A stretch of DNA of 63,645 nucleotides, taken from the NCBI RefSeq assembly GCF_000344685.1, contig NW_006920426.1:697690-761334 (forward strand), in the 5' to 3' direction. Made by a program: the position numbers and the translations under genes. The notes under the pieces are model-generated. The model had not been told where the DNA came from. It saw nothing but the letters and a program-made list of their open reading frames with translations, and searched no databases. Below, piece by piece: positions 11,523 through 23,976 of this stretch; the first letter of the stretch is position 1; each line of letters begins with the position of its first letter. The DNA is from Gloeophyllum trabeum ATCC 11539. Taxonomy: Eukaryota; Basidiomycota; Agaricomycetes; Gloeophyllales; Gloeophyllaceae.

Positions 11523-12014
11523 CGAATGACTCTCTAAGCCAGCAAAACAAGTAGATCATCAAGGGGCCTAGGGCGCTGGGGGAGTTGAGCATACCGGACG
11601 GACACTCGGCTGGCAACGTTGGACGGCCTTTAGTGACACCGGACCGTACGCGTAATTTTCCGACAAATGTGGTGAGTGTACGGAACGGGTGGTAGTAGTA
11701 TATGATTGGGGTCCCTTTGCTTTGTCCTGCTGGTTGTGCTAGTGTCAGACGCTCTTAGATATCTGTCAGCACGCATCGGCTGAATGAATGTTTCAACGTA
11801 GTCAAAATCCTTAGAACCACAGCGATGAGCGCAGAGGGGATATCTACGCCCGCTGCTCTGGCACATGTAGAGTGTTGCCACAAATAAATACAAACAATCA
11901 TCCGTGTGACGGAACGTTAAACATCTGAATTGTGGGATTCTAAGTTTACCTAGGTCAACAAGTCATAGCTCAAGCGCACGAAACCCGGATTCCAAAAGTC
12001 GTGATTTTAGAGCA
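11523..12014. other. Spacer between divergent F-box genes 2 and 3
   Basis: About 490 bp shared as upstream sequence by the second (minus) and third (plus) F-box genes. I see no ORF or RNA gene that I can support. It would hold both promoters if both genes are expressed. Confidence 0.5.
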
Positions 12015-13486
12015 ATGGTGGATGTCGTGAAAGCGGACGGCATGGAGTGCTCCTCCCAATTTGGTGCGGCTCGTCGCTCTCGGAAATACGGTGTCAACTC
12101 ATTCGTCCAATAGGTGTAGCTCCCATTGACGCCTTGCCTGAGGATCTTCTACGGGAGATCATGCTTCTAGCTCTCCCTGAGTGCGATTTGGACCATCCGG
12201 AGTGGCCCGGGCCGGGGCAGGGCCCTGTGCAGTCTCTTGGGTGGCTCAATACTCTGCGTCTCGCCGGCGTGTCCCGACATTGGAGACAAATTGCTGAGGA
12301 CCACCCGCACCTTTGGAGCTGCTTCCGAGTATCCGTAGGCGTGCATCGGTTGGTGCCGTCCAAGGCACTTCACTTGACAAAGCTCTGGATGTCTCGTGCC
12401 AAGGGGGTCCCACTCTGTATATCATTCTATCTTCCCTGGGGATGTACGGAGCTGCCCCCGGGAAAGATGCAGCTTGCCGTCGAATGGATGGATCTCCTTC
12501 AGGCAAATCTGCATCGCTGCAGGAACCTGAAACTCTGCGGCCCGTCCCGTACAATATCACGACTGTCGGCATCTTCTGACATGTCCCGACTGGAGAACCT
12601 CGCGATCTTGAACACAATCGAAGACAACTCCTTGAGCCTGAAAGGTGTCTCGGCCCTCGCCTCTGCGACAAGGATCCGGCGTGTTTATCTTGAGGGGATT
12701 AGCCCCGACTTCAACATTAAATCCATCAACTGGGTGTCGGTCAGGGATCTAGTGCTTGATATATGTGGTCAAGCATTGACAGCATGCATGGATGTGCTCG
12801 TGGAGTGCCCGAATCTCCTCACCCTAAAATTGACCGTGAAATGCTTAGACAGTCGGGACGTGCCACGATGGTGGCGCCCACGGCCGACTTACGCCAGGCT
12901 GCACACACTTGACGTCGACGCGCCAGATGGATATGTCGACCTTGCGATTTTCGTGGGCTGGCTCTGTGTTCCTGCCTTGCGCTGCCTGAAAATCAAAGCA
13001 GGGATATACCTCTGGCCCCAGATCATGAGGATAGTTGAGCGAAATGCGTCCCCAAACCAGCTCCAGGAGCTCGAAGTGGACCATAACTATGACCGTCCGT
13101 TCAGCAGAGACGAGAGGCACCTCCTAGAATTCTTCAGGTGGATACCTCAGCTGAGGATTCTCAGGATGATCGGAGGACATCAGGCGTTGGGCCCGACAAT
13201 CCTGGACCGCATGACCGTCAGACCCAATTCAACTCTGGGCGATGTTCTTCTGCCGAAATTGGAGACCTTTGAAGCATATTCGATAGGCTCTGGCTGCGAT
13301 CCCGAACGTGTTCGGGAACTGCTCGAGTCAAGGATCAACTTCGCAGGTGATGCTGGCATCGCACGCTTGAAGAGCGCACGGGTGACCCACAAGCAGACGC
13401 GTAGTGAGTGGGAAGTTACAGAATGCGGGACAATCAAAGTTTCTGGGTATAGCGATGATAGGATTGACGGCCTCTACTACTTCTAA
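12015..13486 (+). CDS. F-box protein with degenerate LRR-like region (3)
   Basis: Predicted 473 aa from 12015-12063 and 12114-13486, with a 50-nt intron. There is no in-frame ATG before the F-box in the long frame. Splicing from ATG 12015 through a GTGCGG..CCAATAG intron gives a start and the same phase-1 junction seen in the other F-box genes. The F-box (PIDALPEDLLREIMLLALP) starts almost at exon 2, so the linker of copies 1 and 2 is missing. The Leu-rich half is most like the gene at 16033-17653. The N-terminal exon is the least certain part. Confidence 0.8.
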
Positions 13487-13684
13487 TTCTTCGAGTGAAT
13501 AGATAACGATAATTTACAAGCTATGCTCAGTTCAGTTTATCAAGGATGAAGACACATTGGCACCCGAACGGTGTTTCCCTGAGGCCTGACAGGTCCTTCT
13601 GGCTCGTCTGGGCAGCGCCAGCAGGCGGTGAGCTGTGAATCTAAGAAACGTCAGCTTCTCTGCGTCTCCGTGTTCAGGCCATCT

Positions 13685-14560
13685 CCAATCATATTCCGCG
13701 GCCAAGTCTGATACTTACACCTCCTCGTCCCCCTCAGATTCGCCATCGAACACTACCAGCACGGTGACATCCACAGAGCTGACGTCGAGTACGACGACTG
13801 AGCCGACCGCAAGCACAACGCACCTTCAACGTCAACAATAACGACCCCTGGCCCTGGGACCACACCCACTGCCCCTCCCCAAATACCTCCACAGCACAGG
13901 AAGGCCGCGTTCCGTCCGGCGGGTCCACGACAACGCCGCCGTCCGGCGGGTCAACGACTTCGCACTCATCATCGCCACCGGCGACCTCGATAAGCACCGT
14001 CATCCGGACAACAGTCGTGTAAGCACTCTTAGTCCTACCCGATCTTCCGGAGCCCACTTGCGGCTCTCATCCGGTGTCACCGACCTCGGAGGCGAAGGCG
14101 TCCAGTACCACTACGTTCCCCGCGCGTGCAGAGGAGTGCGAGCCATCCTGCTCCCCCGCCAAAACGCGCGCCGCCCAAAGATATATCCATTGAATGTGTG
14201 CACTCTTCTCCCTCCTCTCCACCTACCCAATGTCACACGAGCAGTGAACGCAGCCGACCTCGAGCGGGCCAAGGACGTTCGTGCTCGAGCGCCACAGGTG
14301 CAACATATGCAGAAGGCGTGACGAGGGACTGGGAGCATTGATGAGGTCTGAGAGATGAAAGGTATAATAGCAGGGTACAGTTGTCGTGTCTTAAGCGGTA
14401 TTGATGCATGTGTTGTACGCCAATTTTGTAACCTCGTGAGGGATGAGGGGGAGGAGGGTGGCAGAAAATGGGTACCAATGACAGGATTTTCACGACAATG
14501 CTTTTGCACGGCTCTTACTCCTCCTCGCAAATATGCCGCGAAGACGCTGTTCCAAAGACC
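13685..14560 (+). pseudogene. Decayed, internally deleted copy of membrane gene plus 171-aa gene
   Basis: The stretch 13685-14100 matches about 5785-6190 (Ser/Thr coding region, exon 1 donor GTGTAAGCAC and start of exon 2). At about 14105 it jumps to sequence matching about 7840-8400 (end of exon 1, intron, start of exon 2 and 3' flank of the 171-aa gene). This skips the transmembrane and cytoplasmic exon and the intergenic part, about 1.7 kb. Frameshifts break the Ser/Thr frame near 13830, and the 171-aa relic lacks most of its conserved C-terminal block. It lies downstream of the third F-box gene, as the intact pair lies downstream of the first. Its 3' end overlaps the minus-strand 184-aa gene. 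Confidence 0.8.
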
Positions 14561-15181
14561 GAGGGCAAGAGACGCATGAGCGACATCAACCATGGTACTG
14601 GAGACTGACGCACGCTCAACCTTGACCTCTTCATCTTCGTACTCGCGACTCGCTCAGTATTCACCCCGACTGCTCCAGCTTGTGGCGGCTTCGAGGGCGA
14701 GTCAGGTGCAGTCACAAACGCCTGCAATCCATCCCGTCGTCCGGAACCACCTTATGGAACTGAATAAAGAAAGCGTACCGGGATGCATTGCGTCTCCCCT
14801 CGTGCGTCATGGAAGAAATGGAACGCCACTATCCGCGTCTACTTCGCGTTTAGATCGTGCTGGGATTCGTCTTATCACATACGCGGAACTCACCCCATAT
14901 ACAGGTGCGTAATAGTCTGCTGAGGACTTTGGCGATACTTCCATCTCCGTCTCCGTCTGCGCCTCGTCTGGCGGAGAAAACACAAACACGTCGTAATCCG
15001 GTTCGTCCGCGTCTTCACCCAGATTGAAGGTTAGCCTATACGGGTTCCAGTCGGCAGGGGCGTCCGGCAGCGTGTGGAACGGCACAAATTCCTGCATCGC
15101 TAGAACTGACAACGTCGAGAGCTTGGACAAGGAAGTGCGAAGGTCGGGCGGAAGGGAATCCAACCCTGCTCGGTATTTCAT
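14515..15181 (-). CDS. Unknown 184-aa protein
   Basis: Three phase-0 exons (14894-15181, 14838-14779, 14721-14515) join in frame through 55- and 57-nt introns with GTGAGT..GTAG and GTACGC..GCAG ends. The N terminus MKYRAGLDSLPPDLR is Leu-rich. The middle is acidic (NLGEDADEPDYDVFVFSPPD). The C terminus is basic, then ends CEEE. No membrane segment or known domain is visible. Three introns of normal size and an open frame support a real gene. No function can be given. An upstream exon cannot be excluded, since the frame is open above the chosen ATG. Confidence 0.6.
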
Positions 15182-16032
15182 GCTGCGCAGCGACGTCGAG
15201 CTGTCAGTGAACGCAAATAGAGCAGATCTCGTACATCTCCGGGCTCGGCGTATTATAGTGTAAGTGTGCCTTCTTTGATGCGTCCCCCGCCCTGCCGTAA
15301 CGTCCAAACCGATTGCCGTGCAGTGAATCTGTGGGTCCTCAATGTAATCTGCCGCCGTTCAAGGGTCGTATATATATGAGGGTGGTGGCAAGCAGCTCGA
15401 GATTCAGAGAATGCACCTTGGATACCGTAGTGGGAGGACAACAGCTGAACAACACGTCTCCGAGAACCACGGGAGGGCGATCAGGGCTGCCAGACATTGT
15501 TTCGCTGCGGCCGATGGGATGAGCCTTGGTCATTTATGCGTAGTACTTGCCATTCCGCGGATGCTCTGCTTGACTCACGGAGAAGCACTTGGTGGTTGAT
15601 CAGTATGAGTGATCCTGAACCTCGCAGGCGCCTTCATACTGAGGACGTGAGGTACCGACAGCCCGCGATCGCGGTGAAACAGAGCCATCGTCTGATTCTC
15701 CTCTTGCACCAGCAAGCGTGAGCGGTCGAGCCAAACATATGTTCATGATCTCCGTTTGAGATCTTAGCCGACATGAGGAGTATAAGATGAAGCATCCGGC
15801 TAAATACCCACCCAAGCTCGCCTCTTAGCTTGCATATTGGATATCGATGCAAGTAAACGACGTTCCACCACCGGAGGCAACGCTGTTAGGTAGGGACGAT
15901 ACGAGCTCGAGGTGTATGATATCAGATATATCGACTTTCCGGTAAGCACGTGATCATGAGGCTGAGAAAGTTGAAGTGTGGCTCTCGTCTGTGGCTTGTA
16001 AAGCGAAGAGCACGGGTCCTCAGCGCTCAGCG
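15182..16032. other. Spacer, no gene seen
   Basis: Short ORFs of 60-80 codons only, without domain or splice support. The last 100-200 bp should hold the promoter of the fourth F-box gene. Confidence 0.45.
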
Positions 16033-17653
16033 ATGGCTGATACGTCCGATGAAGTTAACAGCAAAAGCCGTACGATCTTACTGCGTGTCTTCATATACAA
16101 CGACTAACTAGGTTGTAGGTCCAATCCGAGGAGAAAACCAGACGTGTGAAGGACCAGAGCTTGAAAGCGAGACCTCATTAATATCGACGACTTTCGCTAG
16201 GACGGCTGGCAGTATGGATATGGATAGTGCTTCAAAGTCAGGTAATGCTAGTATTTCTGCATTCGTTGGCCTACGAGGTGCTCACTACGGAGTAGCTCCC
16301 ATCGAGACAATACCAGCAGAAATTTTAGCGGAGATAATGGTTCTGACGTTGCCTCAGTGCGATTTTGCCCTCACAAAGTGGGACGAGGACGTGAAGTGGC
16401 GTAATGTTTTGCGCCTCACCGGTGTGTCCCGGCAGTGGAAATACGTCGGGGAACACACCTCGAAACTATGGAGCTGTTTCCGAGTGGAACTCTCTGGCAC
16501 GAGTGAATCGAGGGCGAAGATATATCTGACGAGAACCTGGATTTCCCGTTCTGGGGCGGCTCCGCTCAACGTATCATTTGTGCTTCCGTTTTACTGGTGC
16601 GAGCCGCCCGCGAACGAACAGGTCGTCGCGGAATGGCTCAATGTTCTCAAACCGAACCTGCACCGCTGCAAGACGCTGAAGCTCTCAGCACCTCCCAACC
16701 AGCTCTCAGGCCTCTGGACGTCCGCGAACACTTCGCAGCTGGAGAATCTTTTCATCCTGAACGAGCTCGACGACTCCATGACGCTGGAAGACGCGGAGGA
16801 TCTTGGCTCTGACGTAGGAATCAGGCGTCTCCACTTGAAGGGGATTAGCCCCCGCTTCAATCTTGAGTCTTTCGACTGGTCGTCGATCACCCACCTCACT
16901 CTCGATGTTAAGGGCAAAGCCTTTCTTGCATGTATGACCATTCTCGGGGAGTGCCCTGATCTCTTGAGCCTGCGCCTCTCCATAGGCGGCCTCAAGGAAG
17001 CTCATACGAGGCGGTGGTGGAACAGGCCGCGGCCCAGGCCTACGTACGAGAGGCTGCACACTTTGGAGGTCGACGCCTTCGAGAGCTATGCCGATTTCAC
17101 CCACTTTCTCGACTGGCTCTACGTTCCTGCCTTACGCCACTTGAAGATCAAAGGAAACATCTTCCTATTCCCCGGCATCATGGACATCATCACACGGGAC
17201 GGGTGCGCGCTCGAGGAGCTGGACGTGTTTCAGACCGACGGGAACCCAAGCGAGGAAGAAGAAGGGCTCCTGATCGAGTTATTCGAGGCCCTGCCACAAT
17301 TGCGGACCCTCAAGCTGGTCGGAGAGCATTTTGGGGCATTCGGCCCAGAAGTCGTAGAAGGCTTGACTTACGGACCCCGTTCCGTAGGGCGGCCGCTCCT
17401 CCTCCCGATGCTGGAGAACATGACGGTGGATTGGATCGGTACTTCATGCTCTGCACGGCTTGTCGAGAAAATGTTAGAGTCAAGAGCCCGTCTTGACGAT
17501 GATGCGGGCGTGCCGCGTCTGAAGTCTGCTCAGGTGATACAGAATTGGACCAACGGCTTTCACCACAAGCGCCACGACTGGACGATTCAAGGGAGTGGGG
17601 AGATCAAACATTCCGGCTACACGAAAACACCATGGAGGATTGATAATTTCTGA
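16033..17653 (+). CDS. F-box protein with degenerate LRR-like region (4)
   Basis: Predicted 523 aa from 16033-16069 and 16119-17653. The 49-nt intron has a perfect GACTAAC branch site and GTTGTAG acceptor. Splicing extends the frame upstream from the internal ATG at 16214 and gives the same phase-1 first intron as the other F-box genes. The F-box (PIETIPAEILAEIMVLTLP) starts near residue 73, followed by VSRQWKYVGEHTSKLWSCF. The remainder is the Leu-rich substrate-binding-type half. If the internal ATG 16214 is used instead, the product is 479 aa. Closest relative in the window is the gene at 12015-13486. Confidence 0.85.
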
Positions 17654-18049
17654 TCACCTATTCTTTGTACGGCTATGGGCACGTCAGTTCAGAGTAGATA
17701 AGTAGGTATAGTGAGAGCCACTTTCGGTTCGATTGTTGCTTGTACTAGGTAAAAGGCATATACGTTCGATGGAGGGGCTGTGAATACATTACCGCCGTGT
17801 AGCTATTTCGACGCGTCGTCAAATTCCGACATAGGGATAGTTGCAGCCAATGTACCCAGAGCTGTGTGTACACAGCCATACAGGTAAGTTGGCAAGTTGC
17901 AGCACCAGGTTGTCACCGTGGCACATCCTGGCTTGCGAGCGGCTCAGTAGGAATCCTGTCCGCAGGGCATTGTATATCTTGCCCGGGCTCCCCGCTTTCG
18001 ACCAGCGCTCGAGCAACCATGAACTCATGAAGGTGAGTGCCCAACTGAG
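17654..18049. other. Short convergent spacer
   Basis: Lies between the ends of the fourth F-box gene and the DUF6533-type gene. No gene or terminator-like element beyond AT-rich sequence is seen. Confidence 0.45.
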
Positions 18050-19480
18050 TCAAGCGGCGGCTCGTGAATTACTGCTGCTTTCTGGAGATATAGCAAATCG
18101 CATCTCGTGCGATATCTCTCTGTCCAGTCCGCTCCCATTCGGACCTAGAATGGGTGTATCCGCAGCCGAGCGCAAGTTGAAGAAGAGCCGGGCGGTTGCC
18201 ACCTGACAAATCACGAAGACGGCTCTGTCACTCCGGATCAGTGCGATCTCAGTATCCCATAGGAGAACGCACGAGTCAGGATCAACCGAGAGATTTCTAA
18301 ATCTCCCCAGCAGCACTGCAGTGACGCCCATAGTCACTGCACAAAGAGTTCGATAATCGTGGAGAAGAGGGGGGGAATGCACATACCGATCATCACAAGG
18401 AACCAGACTGTTTGATCTCGGATGAGGACGTGAACGAGTGGCAAGCGTCGGAACTCGCTGTCAGTCCGCCTCATATAGCTTATGGTGAGGCCAAAGAGGA
18501 GGACGTCGAGCATCTGTGAGAGACCGCAGCATTATATTACGCTCACGTAAGGCGGCGCCCGCGTAGAAGTTGCCCACCATTAGACAGACCAGACTTATCC
18601 AATATGTAGTCTGCGGCATCGGGAAGCAAGTCTTGAAGGACGGCAAGTAGACGACTTGCTCGTCGTGGCCGCGACGCCACCGTGAAAGGCTTATGCCAAT
18701 TGCCACGGCCACGACAGATACCTAATATATGTATATCACTCCCTATGAGAGTGGTCCGTCTGACGGGACTTTTTATGGATACGACACTGACCGGTGCGAA
18801 TCCGACAAGGACTCTGATCCACTTCCTTTCTTTGTGCATGGCTTGCACGCGTCCTGGAGACGGTCGGTAAGTATCCGACTTACCGGTGTTTGTAGTAGAT
18901 GTAACGTACGAGCAAGTATGACTGAATAACGAGCATTGTAATGAATACGATTACCTGAAGCTCAGTGTACGTACCATATGAGCTGGTGAACATTACAATT
19001 ATCCAAAATTGCTGTGCGCGGAAGAACGTCTTACAGCTGGGGTGACGCTTTATGATCAGTGCACTGGGCCCGAAACTCGCGTACTATTCTGGGGATGCAA
19101 GCGCCGGATAAAAACCTTCACATTTTCTGTTATGAGCTACGTCCCGCATCATGAGCTAGCTACGCACTCAGCACTTTCATAACAACAGCCACAGCAGTGA
19201 GGTATCTATTCTGTGGAGGATATGATAAACTATCAGCGGTCTCTAAGGTGGTGAGATAGTTTACCAGGAGAAAGACGACCGTCACCCATGATAGTTCTGC
19301 TTTCCACCCGTAAGTCAACTCTTGGTCGACGGTAAGGACTTAGAGACACGAAGAGATGCATGTCACTGTCTGTGCACCGCACACCCGCTCCTGCGGCTTA
19401 GTATGGTCATAAAGCAGAAGCGCAAGGCTGGAAAGGCGTGAGATCGGCTTTAGCTTCTCCGCACTCGATCGGATACACAT
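18050..19480 (-). CDS. DUF6533-type multi-pass membrane protein
   Basis: Multi-exon gene rebuilt from homologous blocks. The N terminus starts at ATG 19480 (MCIRSS..LALLLYDH). Then come LTVDQELTYGWKAELSWVTV with VFLL/NRYLTAVAVV split by a GTAAAC..CCACAG intron, HPSCKTFFRAQQFWIIVMF, and helices ending YYKHR. Exons 18578-18721, 18387-18513 and 18050-18336 close the gene in frame with 64- and 50-nt introns. The YDH, E..YGW.A.W, FLLNRYL and C-terminal ICQVATARLFFNLR signatures match the DUF6533 family of agaricomycete 7-TM proteins, whose function is unknown. The third and fourth N-terminal junctions could not be resolved, so a defect there is possible. Confidence 0.6.
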
Positions 19481-19989
19481 AAATTGACAGACCTTGCACA
19501 AGATAGACAGCGGTTGGTGAATATTGCTCGCAGATTCACAACTGTTTCGAGTCCCTCCGGAGACGTCAGCATAGCGACTCGAGTTCGAAGCGTTCAAGCT
19601 GAAGGGGACCGATGTTCAAGAAGGAGAGTTCGCCGCAGCAAACTATGAGGTCTCTTAAACGGAGATGCTCCTACTCAAAATTGAAATAATTAGTGAGAGA
19701 TCACAGCTTGTACATAGCCTAAGCACCGCTAGGGCGTGATGATCATCGACAAGGTTGAACTCTTCAAGGTTCAAGATGGTGGCGCTGCAGAGGCGTCAAG
19801 GATCAATTGCAAGCATTTGGCAAGATCAGAGGCACGCCGTTAGGCATACGATGGAGATCAAGGGACATCGCTACATATATATAAAACGTGGATCGACACT
19901 ATGACCTAAGGTGTACACACACTATGCTACACGAGGTATAACGTATCTCGGAGGCGGTTCTTTCCACTGTTGACCCAACATTTTAACAT
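19481..19989. other. Spacer, no gene seen
   Basis: About 500 bp between two minus-strand genes. It should hold the promoter of the DUF6533-type gene. No supportable ORF or RNA. Confidence 0.45.
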
Positions 19990-21449
19990 TCAGCGCCCGA
20001 TCTGCGCACCCGAAGAGGCTTGCGTATTGTACTGCATCGGAAACAATATCAGTCGAGGGAGCCTCAGTTGGATGCAGTGAATGCGTACCGATCCCGCACC
20101 GGCTTGACCACCTTCGGGAATATCAAGACCGAGAGCCTCCCTGCGTGACGGGGCGTTCGGGTCGAAGTAGGGCTTCTCAGCGAGAGAGGTAACTCTCGTG
20201 CCGTGCCTGGGCTCCTGTCCCTCGTAATCCCAGCTCGCAATATGGATGGTGATACGGTTATCCTGAACGGGTAAATTTAGCCCAGGGTCTCACTTCGCCC
20301 ATCAGCTTGTCGTACGTACCCATAGGGCGGATGTGCCAGGAGTCCACTTGAAACGGGTCTGAATGTCGACGTTGCGCTCGTACACATCATACAGGTAGTT
20401 CAGGATGAGGTCTGCGGATGGGATATCCAGTTCGACGCAGGATGGATACCTAATCTCAAAAGTGACTCACCGCTTTCAGCCTTGTCGAAGCCTAGAATCC
20501 GGACAGTCATGGCGCGGTTGACGAACAGACTCTTCCAGCCAGTGACGGGGTGTACTCTGACAATCGGGTGGACCCGCTCGACGTACTTCGGCCCAGATTC
20601 GGGGCTGTTCCTGTCGAGGTAGGGGTGGGCACTCCGGAATACGCCAAGCTTGCCGTCGATGATCTTGCGGAACTCCGGAGAGAGCTTGTCGTATGCGCTG
20701 TAGCCGCTGGCCCAGAGGGTGTCGCCTCCGTATTCGGGCACTGTGTCGTTGTGCAGATGGGTAATACCGGCGGGTTGGAGTTCGTGAACGAGGTCAGTGT
20801 GCCCTTAAGAGACGCCCCAAAAGTATGAGCACCGGAAACCATGAATGGCAGGCGAGCGCGACTTACAGCCAGATGCGCCACCGGGTTGCCTGAAGTTTGC
20901 TTTCCTTCCCTCAGCGATGGCCAGGTCAGGCCACATCACGGTGACGCCTGGGTTGCCGGGGACCTGCGGGACCTGTGGGTGCACCTCTACCACCCCGTAG
21001 TACGCACCGAGAGCCAGCTGCTCTGGCGGCGTAATGTCTTGGTCCCTGAGGAAGACGACGGAGCGCTCAGCAATGAGGAGAGCAAGTTCGTCCTTCTGCT
21101 GGTCGGTGAGCTTCGAGAGCTGAACACCCTCGATCTCCGTGCCGATGTGACGAGTCAGATGCGTCACTTTGGTGGCCGCACCGAAGAGGGCCTTCTTCTC
21201 GGGGTCCGCGCGCTTGCCTGCATCGTTGTGCTCCCTGACAGCATATCGTCAGTGCGTAGAGAAGTGATACGGGGCTACAGGGACGTACCAAGGTTCTCCC
21301 CGGATCTTGTATACCTCGTCCAAGAACTGAGGCTTCTGCGGACGGGTAGGGTAGGCGTCCGGGTTGATACCTCCGCGGATTAGCTTGTCTCTGGCGCGCT
21401 CGGGCAGAGTGAGACCAAGTGTCGGAGACGTCACGTCGGCTGCAGGCAT
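19990..21449 (-). CDS. TauD/TfdA family Fe(II)/2-oxoglutarate dioxygenase
   Basis: Predicted 389 aa from six exons: 21289-21449, 20867-21234, 20471-20803, 20320-20411, 20089-20262 and 19990-20031. The introns are 54-63 nt with canonical ends. The last intron is in frame and optional. The iron-binding HxD is HTD (residues about 178-180), formed exactly across the second intron. The distal His is in TIHIASWDY (about 325), and the 2-oxoglutarate Arg is in PRHGTR (about 337-341). PEYGGDTLWASGYSAYDKL and HPIVRVHPVTGWKSLFVN are typical of the family. Fungal members such as Jlp1 release sulfite from sulfonates or taurine. Others act on herbicides or other acids, so the substrate here is open. All metal and cosubstrate residues are present. 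Confidence 0.92.
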
Positions 21450-22310
21450 GCTGATGCAGAAGAGTCGAGTAGATGAGATTGAGGAGCTTTCGAGAGCTCC
21501 TTGGTATGATCGCACATTCAGACTAGGCATTTATAGCGAGAAGAAAACAGATGTCGCCTGACCGTGTTGCGACATCTTGCGTTATGCACGAGCCCCCTTA
21601 GCACAGACTTCGATGCTGCGTAAGAGGCCGATAAGCAATGCGATATGCAATAGCATAGAGAGATTTGTTCTGTCAGCGTGATATGGAGCACGACAAACAA
21701 GGGTAGTATGACGAAAAGGCCGATACCGTTCAATGCAGCGTCGGGCTTAGCCCTATTCTTGGAATAAGACGGGACGCTGCATCGAATGATAGTACCTTGA
21801 CTTGCGCAATGCAGACAGGTCTTGCGAACCGGCCGCTGGTGGAACGAAGACTTGATCTGTGTATGTTATAAATCAGCCAATGTGTCGGCAACTCAGGCGT
21901 TGATCATGAGCGTAAGTCTGAGGTATGCATCAATTCGGTGCGTCCGGTCCGCGGCGTTCGGCTCGGTTCGGCCGACAGCCACACTCTCGACACGAAGTCG
22001 ACATTTTACATCCGCCAACTCAGCGACCAATCCCAGTTCACCAGTGATTGGGCTTATTGAGGAGGGTGCTGTGGAATGAATCACGGGTTAGGGGCTCAAA
22101 TATTATCTACTGGTATGTCATGAGCGAAGATACCCATTTTTCAGGACGAACAAAGGGGTCGTGTTGTTTACACGTTCCTTTCAAGGCCTGGCACATAAAT
22201 GCAACTGCGACTGTGCACATCTGTCGCTCAACTCTGCGTCCGTTCATATCTGTTCAGGTCTGACTCTATTCCAACTGTTTCAGTGGTAGCACACTCGTTA
22301 AATAGCAAAA
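21450..22310. other. Divergent promoter region
   Basis: About 860 bp between the dioxygenase start and the fifth F-box gene. Only short ORFs are seen. It should contain two divergent promoters, but no sharp element could be identified. Confidence 0.45.
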
Positions 22311-23976
22311 GTGATGAATGAAACCGACATCTTCAAGCTACACGACGAAATAGGTTCGTATCGTGCCACATATCCTTCGCTCTTTTCTATAGGATCTAAT
22401 AGAGCTCTAGTCAAATATTATGTCGCTCTCCTTACTGTCCGATCGGAAGCCGATGCTCTCGGTCGACTCGGAGTCCCGCTGCCATCGAAATCAGCCCGTG
22501 ATAAAGGGAAGGCAAAAGCGACTGAACCCGGTGGGTACCACTACGCAGGTTTCGTCCGCCGTACTCAACGATCAAACAGAAGTCCCTCCAGTGAACAGGC
22601 TGCCTGCGGAGCTGCTCTCCGAGATCATGGTGCAAGCTCTCCCGGACGACCAATTCAGAGATTGGTACAAGACGCTGCTTTTCACTAGGGTGTGCAGCTA
22701 CTGGCGGATAGTTGCGCAGGATACGCCTCATCTCTGGTGCTCAATCAACATCGCCCCACGCCCGAACAACCTCATGCAACTCAAGATGAGGCACGTCAAT
22801 TTCTTCATGCGAATGTGGCTAGCGCGCTCGGAGCCGTACCCGATCAGCGTATCATTGTCTCTCCCTTCCTCGTACCTCGACCGTGAATTCACGCGCGAAC
22901 GCGACCAGAGCTTGGAGTGCATTCAGCTGCTGAGCGAGAACCTGTACCGATGCAAGGCGCTCCGGCTGGCCGCGCCGTTCCAGGTGATATCGATGCTCGC
23001 GGACGCGCCGCTCGAGTACCTGGCGGACCTGCGCCTGCTGAACGACACCCCGCGCGATCCGATGACGCTCAGCCTGCCGTCGCTCGCGGCGGCGCCTGCC
23101 CTGCGCACCGTCCATCTCGCGCACGTCAGCCCCGCCTTCTCGCTGGACACGTTCGACTGCGTGCGGCTGACGGAGCTCTCCCTGGAGACGCGCGGGCCCG
23201 CCGTGCTCCGTTGCATGGAACTGATTGTGGAGTGCACGAATCTAGAGACGCTTAAGCTGCACGTCGAGAAGGTCAGTAAGGAGGACTTCGATGCGTGGCC
23301 CAACGCTGCCTTACGGAGGCCGCTCTTCGACAGCCTCGAGACCCTGCAGGTCACCGCGCGGAGGTGCGCGGAGGACTTCGGCAGGATACTCAGCTGGCTT
23401 TATATCCCCGTCTTACGTCGCCTCAGGGTCGTCGGTAATGGTGTGAGCTGGGCCCGCACACGCCACATGATACTGAGGGACGCATGTCAGCTGCGGGAGG
23501 TCGAGGTGCACCAGGATGATTCCAAGTTCCGTTTCTTCCCCGAGGAGAGCGACCTGCTGGAGTTCCTCCGATGCGTGCCCGAGCTGCGCGTGCTCAAGTT
23601 GGGCGGGACGCGCAGCGGGTACAAGGCGTTCACTGAGGACATCGTCAAGGCCATGACGTACAAACCAGAAGGCAACCTAAGCGAGTACCTGCTTCCGCAA
23701 CTCGAAGTCATGGACATATCCTACATCACGCGGAGATGTCAGGCGCATTTCATCGAGGAGATGCTCGACTCTCGGCGTGAGGTCCCCGCAGATGCCAGTG
23801 GACGGCTTTCGCGGATCAAGAATGCCGTGGTCGTCCAGCCCGCGCCTTGGATGCCGAACCATCAGAAGTGGAGGATTGAAGAAGGCGGGGAGGTCCAGTA
23901 TCAACTGCGGCAGTATTCGGGCAATATGGACTTGAATCCGGACTTTTGCTGGTCAGACGGATATGACCACGTATAG
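22311..23976 (+). CDS. F-box protein with degenerate LRR-like region (5)
   Basis: Predicted 538 aa from 22311-22530 and 22580-23976. The 49-nt intron GTGGGT..CTCAACGATCAAACAG joins a first exon whose composition is coding (SKSARDKGKAKATEP) to VNRLPAELLSEIMVQALP. The alternative single-exon reading from ATG 22420 uses another frame and lacks coding character. The F-box starts near residue 75, followed by VCSYWRIVAQDTPHLWCSI. The Leu-rich half closes with a conserved YSGNMDLNPDFCW tail, also present in the gene at 27287-28753. An in-frame 39-nt segment of exon 1 (22353-22391, GTTCGT..TATAG) could be a second intron. Confidence 0.82.
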
